Origin: Micromonospora sonchi
Lineage (GTDB): Bacteria > Actinomycetota > Actinomycetes > Mycobacteriales > Micromonosporaceae
Assembly (NCBI RefSeq): GCF_014646235.1
Contig: NZ_BMNB01000012.1
Location: 1 to 64,000 of the forward strand
Length of the DNA stretch: 64,000 nucleotides
Direction of reading: 5' to 3'
The translations under genes were made by a program, and so were the position numbers. Below the pieces are notes generated by a model. The model did not search any database and was not told where the DNA came from. It worked only from the letters and a program-made list of their open reading frames with translations. Every line of letters starts with the position of its first letter. Position 1 is the stretch's first letter. Below, in pieces: positions 30,645-39,394 of the stretch.

Positions 30645-32905
30645 TGCCGGGTGTTGAGAACCGCGTGCCCGGGGGACGCCGCCGGCGGCATGCCGCCCGT
30701 GCACCGTTCACCACGCGGGTCGGCCGGTGGAGCGCCACGCATCCCTGGCTTGCGATCGCCGCCTGGCTGTGTTTCGTGGCGGCCAGCGTGGTCGGTGGCA
30801 GCCTGGTCGGCACGGTGAAGGCCACCACGCAGGACAGCCTGCACGGGGAGCTGGCCCACGCGGACCGCATCGAGCAGGCCGGCGCGTTCCCGGAGCCCCC
30901 GGCAGCGGAGAGTCTCCTGATCACGGCGCGGACCGGCAACCTCGATCTTCAACGTGCGCAGGCTGTGGCGGCCGACCTGTCGGCGCGGATGCGCGTCCTG
31001 CCCGAGGTGGCGAAGGTCGCTGACCCGGTTGCCTCCCCCGGCCGGGACGCGGTGCTGATCGAGGTCGAGATGACCGGTTCGGCGAACGACGCTGACGCGA
31101 GGGTTGGCCCACTGCTCGAGGTGACCTCGCAGGCCCAGCAGCGGTATCCCGACCTGTGGGTGGAACAGGTGGGGTCAGCATCCTTGGCCAAGGCGTTGAC
31201 CGAGACACTGACGGCGGATTTCGTCAAGGCGGAGCTGATCAGCGTGCCGGTCGCGCTGGTGATCCTGCTGTTCAGCTTCGGTGCGTTGATCGCCGCCGGA
31301 GTGCCCGTCGTGCTGGCGTTGTCGGCGGTGGCCGGTGCGATGGGGCTGGCACAGTTCGCCTCGCATCTCTTCCCGGCAGGAGAATTGGTAAGCAGCATCA
31401 TCCTGCTGATCGGCATGGCGGTCGGCGTCGACTACTCGCTGTTCTACCTGCGCCGTGAGCGGGAGGAAAGAGCACGCGGGCGTGACCATCGCAGCGCGGT
31501 CGAGATCGCGGCCGCCACCTCGGGGCACGCGGTACTGGTCTCAGGAGTCGCGGTCATGGTCGCCATGGCCAGTCTGTTCCTGGTCGGCGACAACACGTTC
31601 AGCTCGATGGCCACCGGCTCGATCCTGGTCGTCGGGGTGGCGGTGATCGGATCCCTCACCGCCCTACCCGCGATCCTGGTCGTCCTCGGGTGCTGGGTGG
31701 ACCGGCCACGAGTGCCCTTCCTCGGTCGGCGAATCCAGAAAGCGGAGCGCAGCCGCTTCTGGGCGGTGGTTCTGCGACCGGCGCTGCGCGCACCGCTGGT
31801 GACGTTCGTACTCTCGGTCGGAGTACTGGTGGTCGTCGCCATCCCGGCACTGGAAATGAACCTCAAGCGGCCGACCGTCACCGACCTGCCCCGCTCGATC
31901 CCGATTCTGCGCACCTACGACCGCCTGGCTCAGGCATTTCCGAGCAACGATCTGGGCACCAGCCACGTCGTCGCGATCCGCACCGGCGTCGCCGAAGGAC
32001 CGGCGGTGGAGCAGGGACTCGCCGAGCTTTCCAAGCGAATCAAGGGGGACAGCCGGTTCGCCCAGGATCGGGCCTTGACCGTACGCAGGTCCGCCGATGG
32101 CACTGTCTTTCTGGCCACCGTCCGTGTGTCGGGCACCAGCGACAGCAGCGAGGCGGCCCAGTCGCTGCACCGGCTGCGCACCGAACTGCTGCCGGAGACG
32201 GTCGGCCGGGTCCCAGGCACGGAGTGGGCGGTGGCAGGCCGTACCGCGAGCGATGCCGACTTCCGCGACCGCATGGCGGCGGCGCTGCCGTCGGTTGTCG
32301 CGTTCGTGTTCGGCATGACGTTCCTGGTCATGCTCGTCACGTTCCGGTCGGTGGTGGTGGCGTTGAGCTCGGTTCTGCTCAACACGATCTCCGTGGCCGC
32401 CTCGTACGGACTGCTGGTGCTGGTGTTCCAGCACACCTGGGCGGAAAATCTGCTCGGGTTCACCTCCAACGGCGCGGTCGTGTCCTGGCTGCCGCTGATG
32501 CTGTTTGTGATCCTCTTCGGGCTCTCGATGGACTACCACGTGTTCGTCGTGAGCCGAATCCGCGAGGCGGTCCAGCGCGGCGTTCCGACCCGCCTGGCGA
32601 TCGAGCAGGGCATCGTCTCGTCAGCGTCCACGGTCAGCAGCGCCGCGATCATCATGGTCGCCGTCTTCTGCATCTTCGCCACCCTGTCGATCGTCGAGTT
32701 CAAACAACTCGGCGTGGGGCTCGCCGCCGCGATCCTGATCGACGCCACCATCATTCGCGCGGTCGTCCTGCCGTCCCTCATGCGGCTGCTCGGCGAAGCG
32801 AACTGGTGGGCCCCACGATTCCTCGCCGGCCGCCGAACAACCGATGTCACCCGACGTGACAGCGAGGCTGATACACAGGTCATCATGGTCGCCGGCGACC
32901 GGTAG
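30641..32905 (+). CDS. MMPL-family RND transporter
   Basis: This 754-residue protein has two similar halves: a first membrane segment (WLAIAAWLCFVAASVVGGSL), an extracytoplasmic domain, then a block of membrane helices; the MMPL motif GMAVGVDYSLFYLRR in the first half is mirrored by FGLSMDYHVFVVSRIREA in the second. Such proteins export lipids, peptides or drugs by proton motive force. It overlaps the DedA gene and is followed by a two-component system, which may control it in response to envelope stress. Confidence 0.93.
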   Translation: MMPGVENRVPGGRRRRHAARAPFTTRVGRWSATHPWLAIAAWLCFVAASVVGGSLVGTVKATTQDSLHGELAHADRIEQAGAFPEPPAAESLLITARTGNLDLQRAQAVAADLSARMRVLPEVAKVADPVASPGRDAVLIEVEMTGSANDADARVGPLLEVTSQAQQRYPDLWVEQVGSASLAKALTETLTADFVKAELISVPVALVILLFSFGALIAAGVPVVLALSAVAGAMGLAQFASHLFPAGELVSSIILLIGMAVGVDYSLFYLRREREERARGRDHRSAVEIAAATSGHAVLVSGVAVMVAMASLFLVGDNTFSSMATGSILVVGVAVIGSLTALPAILVVLGCWVDRPRVPFLGRRIQKAERSRFWAVVLRPALRAPLVTFVLSVGVLVVVAIPALEMNLKRPTVTDLPRSIPILRTYDRLAQAFPSNDLGTSHVVAIRTGVAEGPAVEQGLAELSKRIKGDSRFAQDRALTVRRSADGTVFLATVRVSGTSDSSEAAQSLHRLRTELLPETVGRVPGTEWAVAGRTASDADFRDRMAAALPSVVAFVFGMTFLVMLVTFRSVVVALSSVLLNTISVAASYGLLVLVFQHTWAENLLGFTSNGAVVSWLPLMLFVILFGLSMDYHVFVVSRIREAVQRGVPTRLAIEQGIVSSASTVSSAAIIMVAVFCIFATLSIVEFKQLGVGLAAAILIDATIIRAVVLPSLMRLLGEANWWAPRFLAGRRTTDVTRRDSEADTQVIMVAGDR

Positions 32906-32993
32906 TCAGTTTGGGCGGGCGGCCGGGCACCCCCGATGCTCGTGACCGCCCGCCATCGCCCCGAGACGACCTGAGCTACGGAGGGAGGACCTG

Positions 32994-34136
32994 GTGACAA
33001 AGCGCGCGGCCCGGTGGAGCCGACCGGTGGGGGGCGTGGCAGTCGGCGTCCTGACCGCTGCGGTCGAGGTGCTGTTCCTGCTCCTCGCCGGGCTCGTCAT
33101 GGTCGCGCTCTCGCCTGTGCCGACAGTTCGCCGGCGCATCGGGATCATCATCGTCCGGCTCACCCGGCGTATCGCGGAGTGGGAGCGGCGACGCCTGGCC
33201 GTCATCGCCTCGGAACCAGCCCCGCCCCCGGTCCGGGCGAGCGGACCGCAGGTGCTCGGCTATCTCGGTGCCCGGCTCCTACCCGCGGCGCTCGGCGCGC
33301 TCACTGTCGGCCTGCTCGTGGTCGGTGCCGTACTCGCCGCCATCGTGGTGCGCTCTTTCGTGGCGGGCACCATGACCATCGCCGCGTTCCTGCTGCAACT
33401 GCTCATCGGTGCAGCCCTGCTGGTGGTGAACCTGCAGGCGATAGCCAGCGTGGCCACACTGGACCGGTGGCTCGCCCGCAGCCTGCTCGAACCCAGCACC
33501 CGCGAGGCGTTGCACCAGCGGATCAGCGAACTGGCTGTCAGCCGAGCCGGCGTCATCGCTGCCGTTGACGCCGAACGCCAACGCATCGAACGCGACCTCC
33601 ACGACGGGCTACAGCAACACCTCGTCGCGCTCGGCATACTGCTTGGCCGGGCGCGACGCAGCCGCGACCCCGACAAGGCGCGCGAACTTCTCGTGCAGGC
33701 GCACGAGGACGCGCAGCGCGCCGTCGACGACCTGCGGGACGTGGCCTGGCGCGTCTACCCCTCCGCACTCGACCACACCAGCCTGGACGAGGTGCTGAGC
33801 ATGGTGGCGCAACGATCGGCCACACCCGTCAAAGTCAGCTACCACGTACCGCTCCGGCCCGCCCGACCGATCGAGACCGTGCTGTACTTCGTCGCGTGCG
33901 AAGCGATCACCAACGCCGCGAAACATGCCCGAGCCACCTTGATCACCATCAAGATCGAGACGCGGGACACCAAAATCGAGATGAGCGTACGCGATGACGG
34001 CATCGGCGGCGCCGACCCACACGGCAGCGGCCTACAGGGGCTCGCCCGCCGGGTCGCCGCACTCGACGGCCAGTTTGACGTGCACAGCCCAGCCGGCGGC
34101 CCGACGATGATCCGGGCGGAACTTCCATGCGCATAG
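32994..34136 (+). CDS. Sensor histidine kinase (NarL/DesK type)
   Basis: This 380-residue kinase has several N-terminal membrane segments (about 12-40 and 95-150), then a HisKA_3 dimerisation domain with the phospho-accepting histidine in RIERDLHDGLQQHLVALG and a HATPase_c domain (ACEAITNAAKHARA, DDGIGGADPHGSGLQGLARR). It should phosphorylate the response regulator encoded next, whose start overlaps by 10 bases. The stimulus is unknown; the membrane-embedded sensor suits envelope or lipid stress. Confidence 0.94.
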   Translation: MTKRAARWSRPVGGVAVGVLTAAVEVLFLLLAGLVMVALSPVPTVRRRIGIIIVRLTRRIAEWERRRLAVIASEPAPPPVRASGPQVLGYLGARLLPAALGALTVGLLVVGAVLAAIVVRSFVAGTMTIAAFLLQLLIGAALLVVNLQAIASVATLDRWLARSLLEPSTREALHQRISELAVSRAGVIAAVDAERQRIERDLHDGLQQHLVALGILLGRARRSRDPDKARELLVQAHEDAQRAVDDLRDVAWRVYPSALDHTSLDEVLSMVAQRSATPVKVSYHVPLRPARPIETVLYFVACEAITNAAKHARATLITIKIETRDTKIEMSVRDDGIGGADPHGSGLQGLARRVAALDGQFDVHSPAGGPTMIRAELPCA

Positions 34137-34771
34137 TTCTCGCCGAAGATTCCACCCTGCTCCGCGAAGGACTGGTCCGTCTCCTCGCCGACGAGGGACA
34201 TCAGGTGGTCGCAGCCGTCGCGGACGCCGACCAGCTCGTCACCGCCGTCGAACAACACCATCCCGATGTCGTCGTCACCGACGTCCGCATGCCGCCCACC
34301 AACACCGACGACGGACTGCGGGCCGCGCTGGAGATCCGCCGCCGCTGGCCTAACATCGCCGTACTCGTCCTGTCCCAGTACGTCGAAAGACGCTACGCCG
34401 CCAAACTCCTCGCCGACCGGTCCGAAGGCGTCGGCTACGTCCTGAAGGACCGCGTCGCCCAGGTCGAAGACTTCCTCGACGCGCTCGACCGAATCGCCGC
34501 CGGCGCAACGGCCCTCGACCCCGAGGTGGTCCGGCAACTCATGTCCGCCAGCAGCCACACTGACCCGCTCAGCCGCCTCACCCCCCGCGAGCGCGACGTA
34601 CTGCACCACATGGCCCAGGGACACACCAACGCCGCCATCGCCGGACGGCTACACGTGTCGCAGAGCGCGGTCGAGAAACACATCAATACGATCTTCGACA
34701 AGCTCGACCTGTCCCACGTGACCGGTTACAGCCGCCGGGTCTTGGCGATCCTGCACTACCTCGGCTCCTAA
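34127..34771 (+). CDS. NarL/LuxR-type response regulator
   Basis: This 214-residue regulator has a receiver domain (LAEDSTLLREGL; phospho-acceptor aspartate in VVVTDVRMPP; lysine in YVLKDRV) and a LuxR helix-turn-helix (LTPRERDVLHHMAQGHTNAA, IAGRLHVSQSAVEKH). It is the partner of the overlapping kinase gene and may control the DedA-MMPL-kinase-regulator operon itself. Confidence 0.95.
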   Translation: MRIVLAEDSTLLREGLVRLLADEGHQVVAAVADADQLVTAVEQHHPDVVVTDVRMPPTNTDDGLRAALEIRRRWPNIAVLVLSQYVERRYAAKLLADRSEGVGYVLKDRVAQVEDFLDALDRIAAGATALDPEVVRQLMSASSHTDPLSRLTPRERDVLHHMAQGHTNAAIAGRLHVSQSAVEKHINTIFDKLDLSHVTGYSRRVLAILHYLGS

Positions 34772-34874
34772 TCGATCCGGGCCTCCGGCCCGTACCGGTA
34801 GATGTCCGGGGGTGCGTCACGAGTTCGCATCGACTGCGGGGTGGGGATCGGAGGGGCCGACACCTAAGGGGTCA

Positions 34875-34923
34875 GGGCGACAAGGAGTTTGTATGTCCGG
34901 TCGGACGCTACACCTTGTCGCCC
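34875..34923. terminator. Large hairpin with inner stem, likely bidirectional terminator
   Basis: GGGCGACAAGG (34875-34885) pairs perfectly with CCTTGTCGCCC (34913-34923), and inside the loop TCCG/CGGA forms a second stem. It lies between the response regulator stop and the convergent broken gene. A smaller GC hairpin sits at 34778-34792. No strong T tract follows. Confidence 0.5.
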
Positions 34924-35009
34924 CAGCCACCTCGCCTCCAAGGCACGCTCTATTTCGCAGGTGATGGAGGCGTCTGAGGCGATGAACTCCTCGCCATTCT
35001 TGAGCTGAG

Positions 35010-35410
35010 TCAGTTGTAGTGGGCGAACTCTGTATAGTCGTTCCAGATCCAGCCCTTAACGCCAGTGCAGCAGTCCGAGTGCCACCACAGGTTTCCGTGA
35101 TCGTTCACGCAGCGCTTGTCGATGCGGAAAAGCGTCTTGGACTTCCACGTTGCTATCACCGGGGATGACCCGTAATAGCTGCTGTGCACCTTGGCGCTGC
35201 CGACGATGACTCGCCTCATGTGCGGCGTCCAAGCGAAGCATGAGGCCGCAGCTTCGACGTCCGCCGGTTCGGCGTCCATCTCGTTCGCCGTTGCGCTCGG
35301 AATTGATCGACTGCCACAGATGCCGGCATGGCAACAGGAAGGATGCCGGCAAACGTGAGCGCGAAAGCTCCGCCCGCCGCCGCGAGTCACTTCGCCGTTA
35401 CTTTCCTCAT
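35010..35410 (-). pseudogene. Broken secreted SH3-like protein
   Basis: From ATG 35410 (GGGGG ribosome binding site 6 bases before) the first frame reads MRKVTAK, a TGA at 35389, then LAAAGGAFALTFAGILPVAM, a clear signal peptide if the TGA was once a tryptophan codon. That frame ends without homology, while a shifted frame continues with KVHSSYYGSSPVIATWKSKT and CVNDHGNLWWHS to the stop at 35010, a small SH3-like extracellular domain with four cysteines. So at least one nonsense change and one frameshift separate export signal from domain. The 162-residue ORF that starts at 35498 has no signal peptide and is probably accidental. Confidence 0.55.
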
Positions 35411-35516
35411 AAATTCCCCCAAACCTGTAGGTGTTGTTGAACCGTATAGGTATCGCGGTTTCTGCGAAGTCCATCTTGGGTGACAGGTAGATGAACATGA
35501 CTTGACCAGGGGTTCA

Positions 35517-35548
35517 GCTGGTAGGCCTATGTAAATGGGCCTACCAGC
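35517..35548. terminator. 11-bp perfect stem-loop
   Basis: CTGGTAGGCC (35518-35527) and GGCCTACCAG (35538-35547) are inverted copies with a 10-base loop; the pair extends by one base each side. It follows the end of the - strand hypothetical gene (35674) by about 125 bases and could end its transcript, though no T tract is seen. Confidence 0.45.
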
Positions 35549-35673
35549 CACCGCGGACATCTTCCAGGACCCCGACTGGCAGCACGTCGGGGATCACAGG
35601 CCCTGGTGGTCGCCCCGGATCCCACCCTCACTCTGAGCTGAGTGGATGCGGCCCTGATGCCACCTGCCCGGGT

Positions 35674-36189
35674 TCAGTCCGCGAGTTCGATGATCGGTCG
35701 GTTGCTGACGACCGCCGTCAGGATCATCGGGGCATCGCCGTCGCACTGGTTGACGGAAACCCCGACCCACCGACCGCTGGGGTTCACCGGCTCCCACACG
35801 GCCAGATCGCCGTAACAGTCCACATCGCACAGCGACTGAAAGAGCGGCAGTATCGGTTCGCCGGCCCGAGCACGAAAGAGCGGCACGCGCATGGAAACCG
35901 GCCGGTGGGGACCCCATCGGCGGTCCAGTTCGCGTACGACGAGAGCCAGGTTCTCCGCTGCGGCCTCCTCCGCCTCGTTCCAGTCCCTCCCGTACACCCC
36001 GGTGAGCCCTTCGCTTTCCCAGATCGGCCTGATCTCGAAGCCATCGCCCCTGGTGGCGGTCCACTCCCCGGTTTCTGGGTCCCCCTCCCTGACTGCCGAG
36101 CCGCCGGCCGGTAGGTCCACGGCGAGGAGCGCCTCGATGTCGTAGATGGCCCGGTCGGTCGAGAACGCTTCACCGGCGCGGCTGGTCAC
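35674..36189 (-). CDS. Hypothetical protein
   Basis: I do not recognise this protein of about 171 residues. It is acidic, with no signal peptide or membrane segment, and contains ENLALVVRELDRRWGPHRPV and a C-terminal part rich in aspartate and cysteine (SLCDVDCYGDLAVWEP). I chose GTG 36189 because the ATG at 36324 would leave only 5 bases to the divergent VOC gene and the extra 45 residues look non-coding; GTG 36222 is another option. It may be an immunity or partner protein, but no evidence shows this. Confidence 0.55.
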   Translation of the reverse strand: MTSRAGEAFSTDRAIYDIEALLAVDLPAGGSAVREGDPETGEWTATRGDGFEIRPIWESEGLTGVYGRDWNEAEEAAAENLALVVRELDRRWGPHRPVSMRVPLFRARAGEPILPLFQSLCDVDCYGDLAVWEPVNPSGRWVGVSVNQCDGDAPMILTAVVSNRPIIELAD

Positions 36190-36329
36190 CGCACGACTCG
36201 TTCCACCGCTACCAACGTCCACGCGGCCAATGGCGCATGGCCTGTCTCCTTCCGCCTTCGGCCCTCGGATTATCGCGTGGTCCGTAGGCCAGCCGTTTGT
36301 GTCGGTGGTCGGTGGCAGGATCACTCGGC

Positions 36330-37064
36330 ATGGCAGGTGCTAGCAGTTTTCAACTCAAGACCGTGGTGTTCGACGCGCGTGATCATCGGGGGTTGGCCCG
36401 GTTCTACGTCGCCCTGACCGGCGGCAAGGAGCAGTACGCCGACGACGAGTGGGCGACGGCCCTCACCGGTGACGGTTGGCGGCTCGGGTTCCAGGCCGCC
36501 CCCGACCATGTAGCGCCGCAGTGGCCCGACCCGGGGCACCCGCAGCAGATGCACATGGATTTTCGGGTGGCCGACCTGGCTGCGGCCACGGCTGAGGCCG
36601 AGAAGCTCGGCGCGCGAAAGATTGGCAGCGGTAGCAACTGGAACGTGATGGTCGACCCGGCCGGGCACCCCTTCTGCCTGTGCGCCTACGAGCAGACCGA
36701 GCCCATCACGACGTCCGCGGTCACCATCGACTGCCCCGACGGTGAACCGCTGTCGGCGTTCTACGCGGCCCTGCTCGGATACAAGGTCAAGTACTCACAG
36801 GACAAGATGGCCTGGATCGGCGCCGAGGAGCCAACCCCAATGGGCGAGATCTTCTTCCAGCCGGTGGCCGACTACAACCCGCCGCGGTGGCCGGATCCTG
36901 CACACCCGCAGCAATTGCACCTGGACTTTCTGGTCGAAGACATCGACGCGTCCGAGCCTCGGGTGCTCGAGCTCGGTGCGACCCGGCTGCCCGGCGACGG
37001 GGAAAACTGGCGAGTGTACGCGGACCCGGACGGCCACCCGTTCTGCCTGGTCTGGATGGTCTGA
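36330..37064 (+). CDS. Two-domain VOC (glyoxalase/bleomycin-resistance fold) protein
   Basis: This 244-residue protein is made of two similar vicinal-oxygen-chelate domains (about 1-120 and 125-244). Each ends with the same pattern (VMVDPAGHPFCLCAY; VYADPDGHPFCLVWMV) and contains a HPQQ-H-D block (HPQQMHMDFRV; HPQQLHLDFLV) that can bind metal. The family includes glyoxalases, dioxygenases and drug-binding proteins; a substrate cannot be assigned. ATG 36330 gives the usual N-terminus; an upstream in-frame start at 36297 adds 11 residues with no similarity. Confidence 0.88.
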   Translation: MAGASSFQLKTVVFDARDHRGLARFYVALTGGKEQYADDEWATALTGDGWRLGFQAAPDHVAPQWPDPGHPQQMHMDFRVADLAAATAEAEKLGARKIGSGSNWNVMVDPAGHPFCLCAYEQTEPITTSAVTIDCPDGEPLSAFYAALLGYKVKYSQDKMAWIGAEEPTPMGEIFFQPVADYNPPRWPDPAHPQQLHLDFLVEDIDASEPRVLELGATRLPGDGENWRVYADPDGHPFCLVWMV

Positions 37065-37066
37065 TC

Positions 37067-37121
37067 GTGCGACGGCGGGTCGGGCAGCGGCTGGTCGACC
37101 TGCTCATCCCCGCCGTCGCAC
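37067..37121. terminator. 13-bp perfect inverted repeat after the VOC gene
   Basis: GTGCGACGGCGGG (37067-37079) pairs with CCCGCCGTCGCAC (37109-37121) around a 29-base loop, starting 2 bases after the VOC stop. It lies between the convergent VOC and DUF418 genes, so a two-way terminator is likely. No T tract. Confidence 0.5.
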
Positions 37122-37200
37122 CTGCCCGATCTGCCACACCCCCGACTGCGCAGTGGCCCACGCCGCACGCGACGTCCTCGACACCATCAAGCAGATGCGT

Positions 37201-38424
37201 CTATCGCCGCATGGTGGGCCGCTTGCGGTGCGTCCACGCGCGCAACACCCATTCGGCGGGGCCGTACCGGAACCGCCGCATCCACCACCAGCTGGCCGCC
37301 ACCTGTAGCACGAAGATCGCCACTGCGATGAGCAGGGTCTGCGCCGGCGAGGTACGGCCGACCAGGCCCAGCCCGACGCCGGTGAAGACGAGCAGGCAGA
37401 CGAGCGACTGGCCGAGATAGTTCGTCAGGGCCATACGTCCCGCAGGCGCCAACGCGTCCGCGACGCGCGGCCGCCGGGTGAACAGACGCAGCAGGGTCGC
37501 GGCGTAGGCCGCCGCGAGGAACGGCGCGGTGACGATGCTGACCATCAGGCCGGTCACGTTCGCGGTGCCGCCGCCGACCGCGAACAGGGTGGCACCGGCC
37601 AGGCCGACCGGATAGCCGACCTGCTCGCATCGACGCAGCAGATCCTGGTGGCTGTGCACGGCAGCGAGCATCCGGTGCTTGCCGGCGGCGAGACCGACGA
37701 GGAACCCGGCGAAGGCCAACGGCCCCTGCACGGCAAGCCCACCGAGCATGGCCGGCAACGAACGCAGGTGCTCCAGGACGACATCACCGAATCCGCCGCG
37801 CAGGGCCTCCGCCGAATGCGCGCCGGCGGCGAGCGCGGCGGCCTCGTCCGGGACCAGCGCGGCACCGGAGACCGCAGCCAGACCCATCACGAACGCGACC
37901 ACGCCCACGATGGCCGCCGCTACGAGCAGGGCGGTACGCGGCTCGATCCGGCGAACGGCGAGCAGCACGAGACCGAGCACCGCGTACGTGGTGAGGATGT
38001 CGCCGTGGAACAGCAGCACCGCGTGCAGCGCCCCCAGCACAAACAGCCCGGACAGCCGGCGCAGGAACGACCAGCCGAAGGCCGCCCCACGCCGGGCCGC
38101 CGAATCGAGTTGCAGAGTGAAGCTGTAGCCGAACAGGAACGAGAACAACAGGTACGCCTTCATCGCGAACAGCAACTCGACCGCACCTTCGACCAGCCGG
38201 TCGAGCGCACCGTGCGCCGGATCGTCGACCAGGTGGAACGCAAATCCGGAGGCGAAGAAGGACACGTTGACCAGCAGGATGAGCAGCAGCGCCGTCCCGC
38301 GCAACGCGTCCACGACGTTGATCCGGGCATCGTCGCTGGTCTGGGCGTTGTCACTGGTCCGGTCGTTGTCGAACGACGGTCCCGGTCGGCCGCGGCCCGG
38401 CCAGTCAGATCGGAGCACATTCAT
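37201..38424 (-). CDS. DUF418 family membrane protein
   Basis: This 407-residue protein has about 9-10 membrane segments and the family features: NVVDALRGTALLLILLVNV near the N-terminus, LFGYSFTLQL, and the C-terminal block GRMALTNYLGQSLVC followed by WMRRFRYGPAEWVLRAW. DUF418 proteins are related to acyltransferase-3-like membrane proteins; their reaction is not established. ATG 38424 starts the conserved part; an earlier start at 38517 would run into the promoter of the divergent TetR gene. Confidence 0.9.
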   Translation of the reverse strand: MNVLRSDWPGRGRPGPSFDNDRTSDNAQTSDDARINVVDALRGTALLLILLVNVSFFASGFAFHLVDDPAHGALDRLVEGAVELLFAMKAYLLFSFLFGYSFTLQLDSAARRGAAFGWSFLRRLSGLFVLGALHAVLLFHGDILTTYAVLGLVLLAVRRIEPRTALLVAAAIVGVVAFVMGLAAVSGAALVPDEAAALAAGAHSAEALRGGFGDVVLEHLRSLPAMLGGLAVQGPLAFAGFLVGLAAGKHRMLAAVHSHQDLLRRCEQVGYPVGLAGATLFAVGGGTANVTGLMVSIVTAPFLAAAYAATLLRLFTRRPRVADALAPAGRMALTNYLGQSLVCLLVFTGVGLGLVGRTSPAQTLLIAVAIFVLQVAASWWWMRRFRYGPAEWVLRAWTHRKRPTMRR

Positions 38425-38515
38425 GGCATCGAGCCTTGTAAAGACCCTCGGTGTCCGTACAGTAGTTTCGTCACACGATCCGGCGTGACGAAAAGCGCCC
38501 GAAAGGGATGCCACC

Positions 38516-39355
38516 ATCAGATGTGCCGAGTGCGGAGCCGACCTGCCGGCAGGGGCGGGCCGGGGACGGCCACGCCGTTACTGCTCGCGTAGCTGCCGGG
38601 CGCGCGCGTACCGCAGACGCCGTGACCACGGCCCGATCACATCGTCGAAAGGGGTCGACGCGCCGCCTGCGCGCGACGACCCCGACCCGGTGGCCGTCGC
38701 GATCGAGCTCGCCGACAGCCTCGGCATCGAGAGCGTCTCCATGCGGCTTCTCGCCGATCGCGCCGGCCTCCCCGCCCACCTGCTGTATCGCCACGTACGC
38801 AACCGCAGCGACCTGCTCAGCAGGATGGCCGAGCACGTCATCGACGCGCACCGGTCCCGCACCATCCCATCGCAGGACGATCCACGGGCACAGTTGGCAC
38901 ACCTCGCCCAAGACGAGTGGGCAATGTACCGCAGGCACCCTTGGCTTCTGACCGTTCTTGCCAGCGACCGGCCGCCGACCGGTCCCGCCGTACTCGCCAT
39001 GGTCGACCGCGTCGTGTCGGTACTGACCGAGGCCGGGTTCGATCCCGCGGAGGCGTACCGCGCCTACCTCGTCCTCAGCGGTTACATCCAGGGCATGGCC
39101 CTGCTCATCCGACGCCCGCCAGCCGACAACGATCACTGCACCTGGCGCACCTGGCACTCAGCAACCCGGCTCCGGCTCGAACGCACCGGCCGCCTCCAAC
39201 AACGGCCGTGGCTGACGGCAGCCAGCCAGACCGACCCCGACGAAGACCTCGACACCTGGTTCGAGTTCGGGCTACGCCGAATGCTCGACGGCTTGCTTCG
39301 GGTGCGGTGTCGGGACGGAGGAAACCAGGTCGACGGCGTGGCGCCGGGATGGTGA
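38516..39355 (+). CDS. TetR-family regulator with N-terminal zinc ribbon (non-canonical start)
   Basis: The TetR helix-turn-helix (GIESVSMRLLADRAGLPAHL, LYRHVRNRSDL) and C-terminal domain are intact. Upstream in the same frame the sequence encodes RCAECGADLP...RRYCSRSCRARAYRRRR, a CxxC...C...C zinc ribbon that many actinomycete TetR proteins carry. The frame is open back to 38489, but no ATG, GTG or TTG precedes this segment. An ATC at 38516 lies 9 bases after GAAAGG and is the only reasonable start; an ATG with one base changed is equally possible. The first canonical start (GTG 38690) would cut off the ribbon and part of the first helix. The gene is divergent from the DUF418 gene, its probable target. 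Confidence 0.72.
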   Translation: MRCAECGADLPAGAGRGRPRRYCSRSCRARAYRRRRDHGPITSSKGVDAPPARDDPDPVAVAIELADSLGIESVSMRLLADRAGLPAHLLYRHVRNRSDLLSRMAEHVIDAHRSRTIPSQDDPRAQLAHLAQDEWAMYRRHPWLLTVLASDRPPTGPAVLAMVDRVVSVLTEAGFDPAEAYRAYLVLSGYIQGMALLIRRPPADNDHCTWRTWHSATRLRLERTGRLQQRPWLTAASQTDPDEDLDTWFEFGLRRMLDGLLRVRCRDGGNQVDGVAPGW

Positions 39356-39394
39356 CAGGCTCCCGGTGCCGTTGGGTGCCGGGAGCCTGCGCGG

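Noticed and set aside
35056..35498. Treating the 162-codon - strand ORF as an intact gene
   Set aside because: Its first half has no family-like features, while a neighbouring frame encodes a signal peptide with its own ribosome binding site; a broken gene explains the data better.
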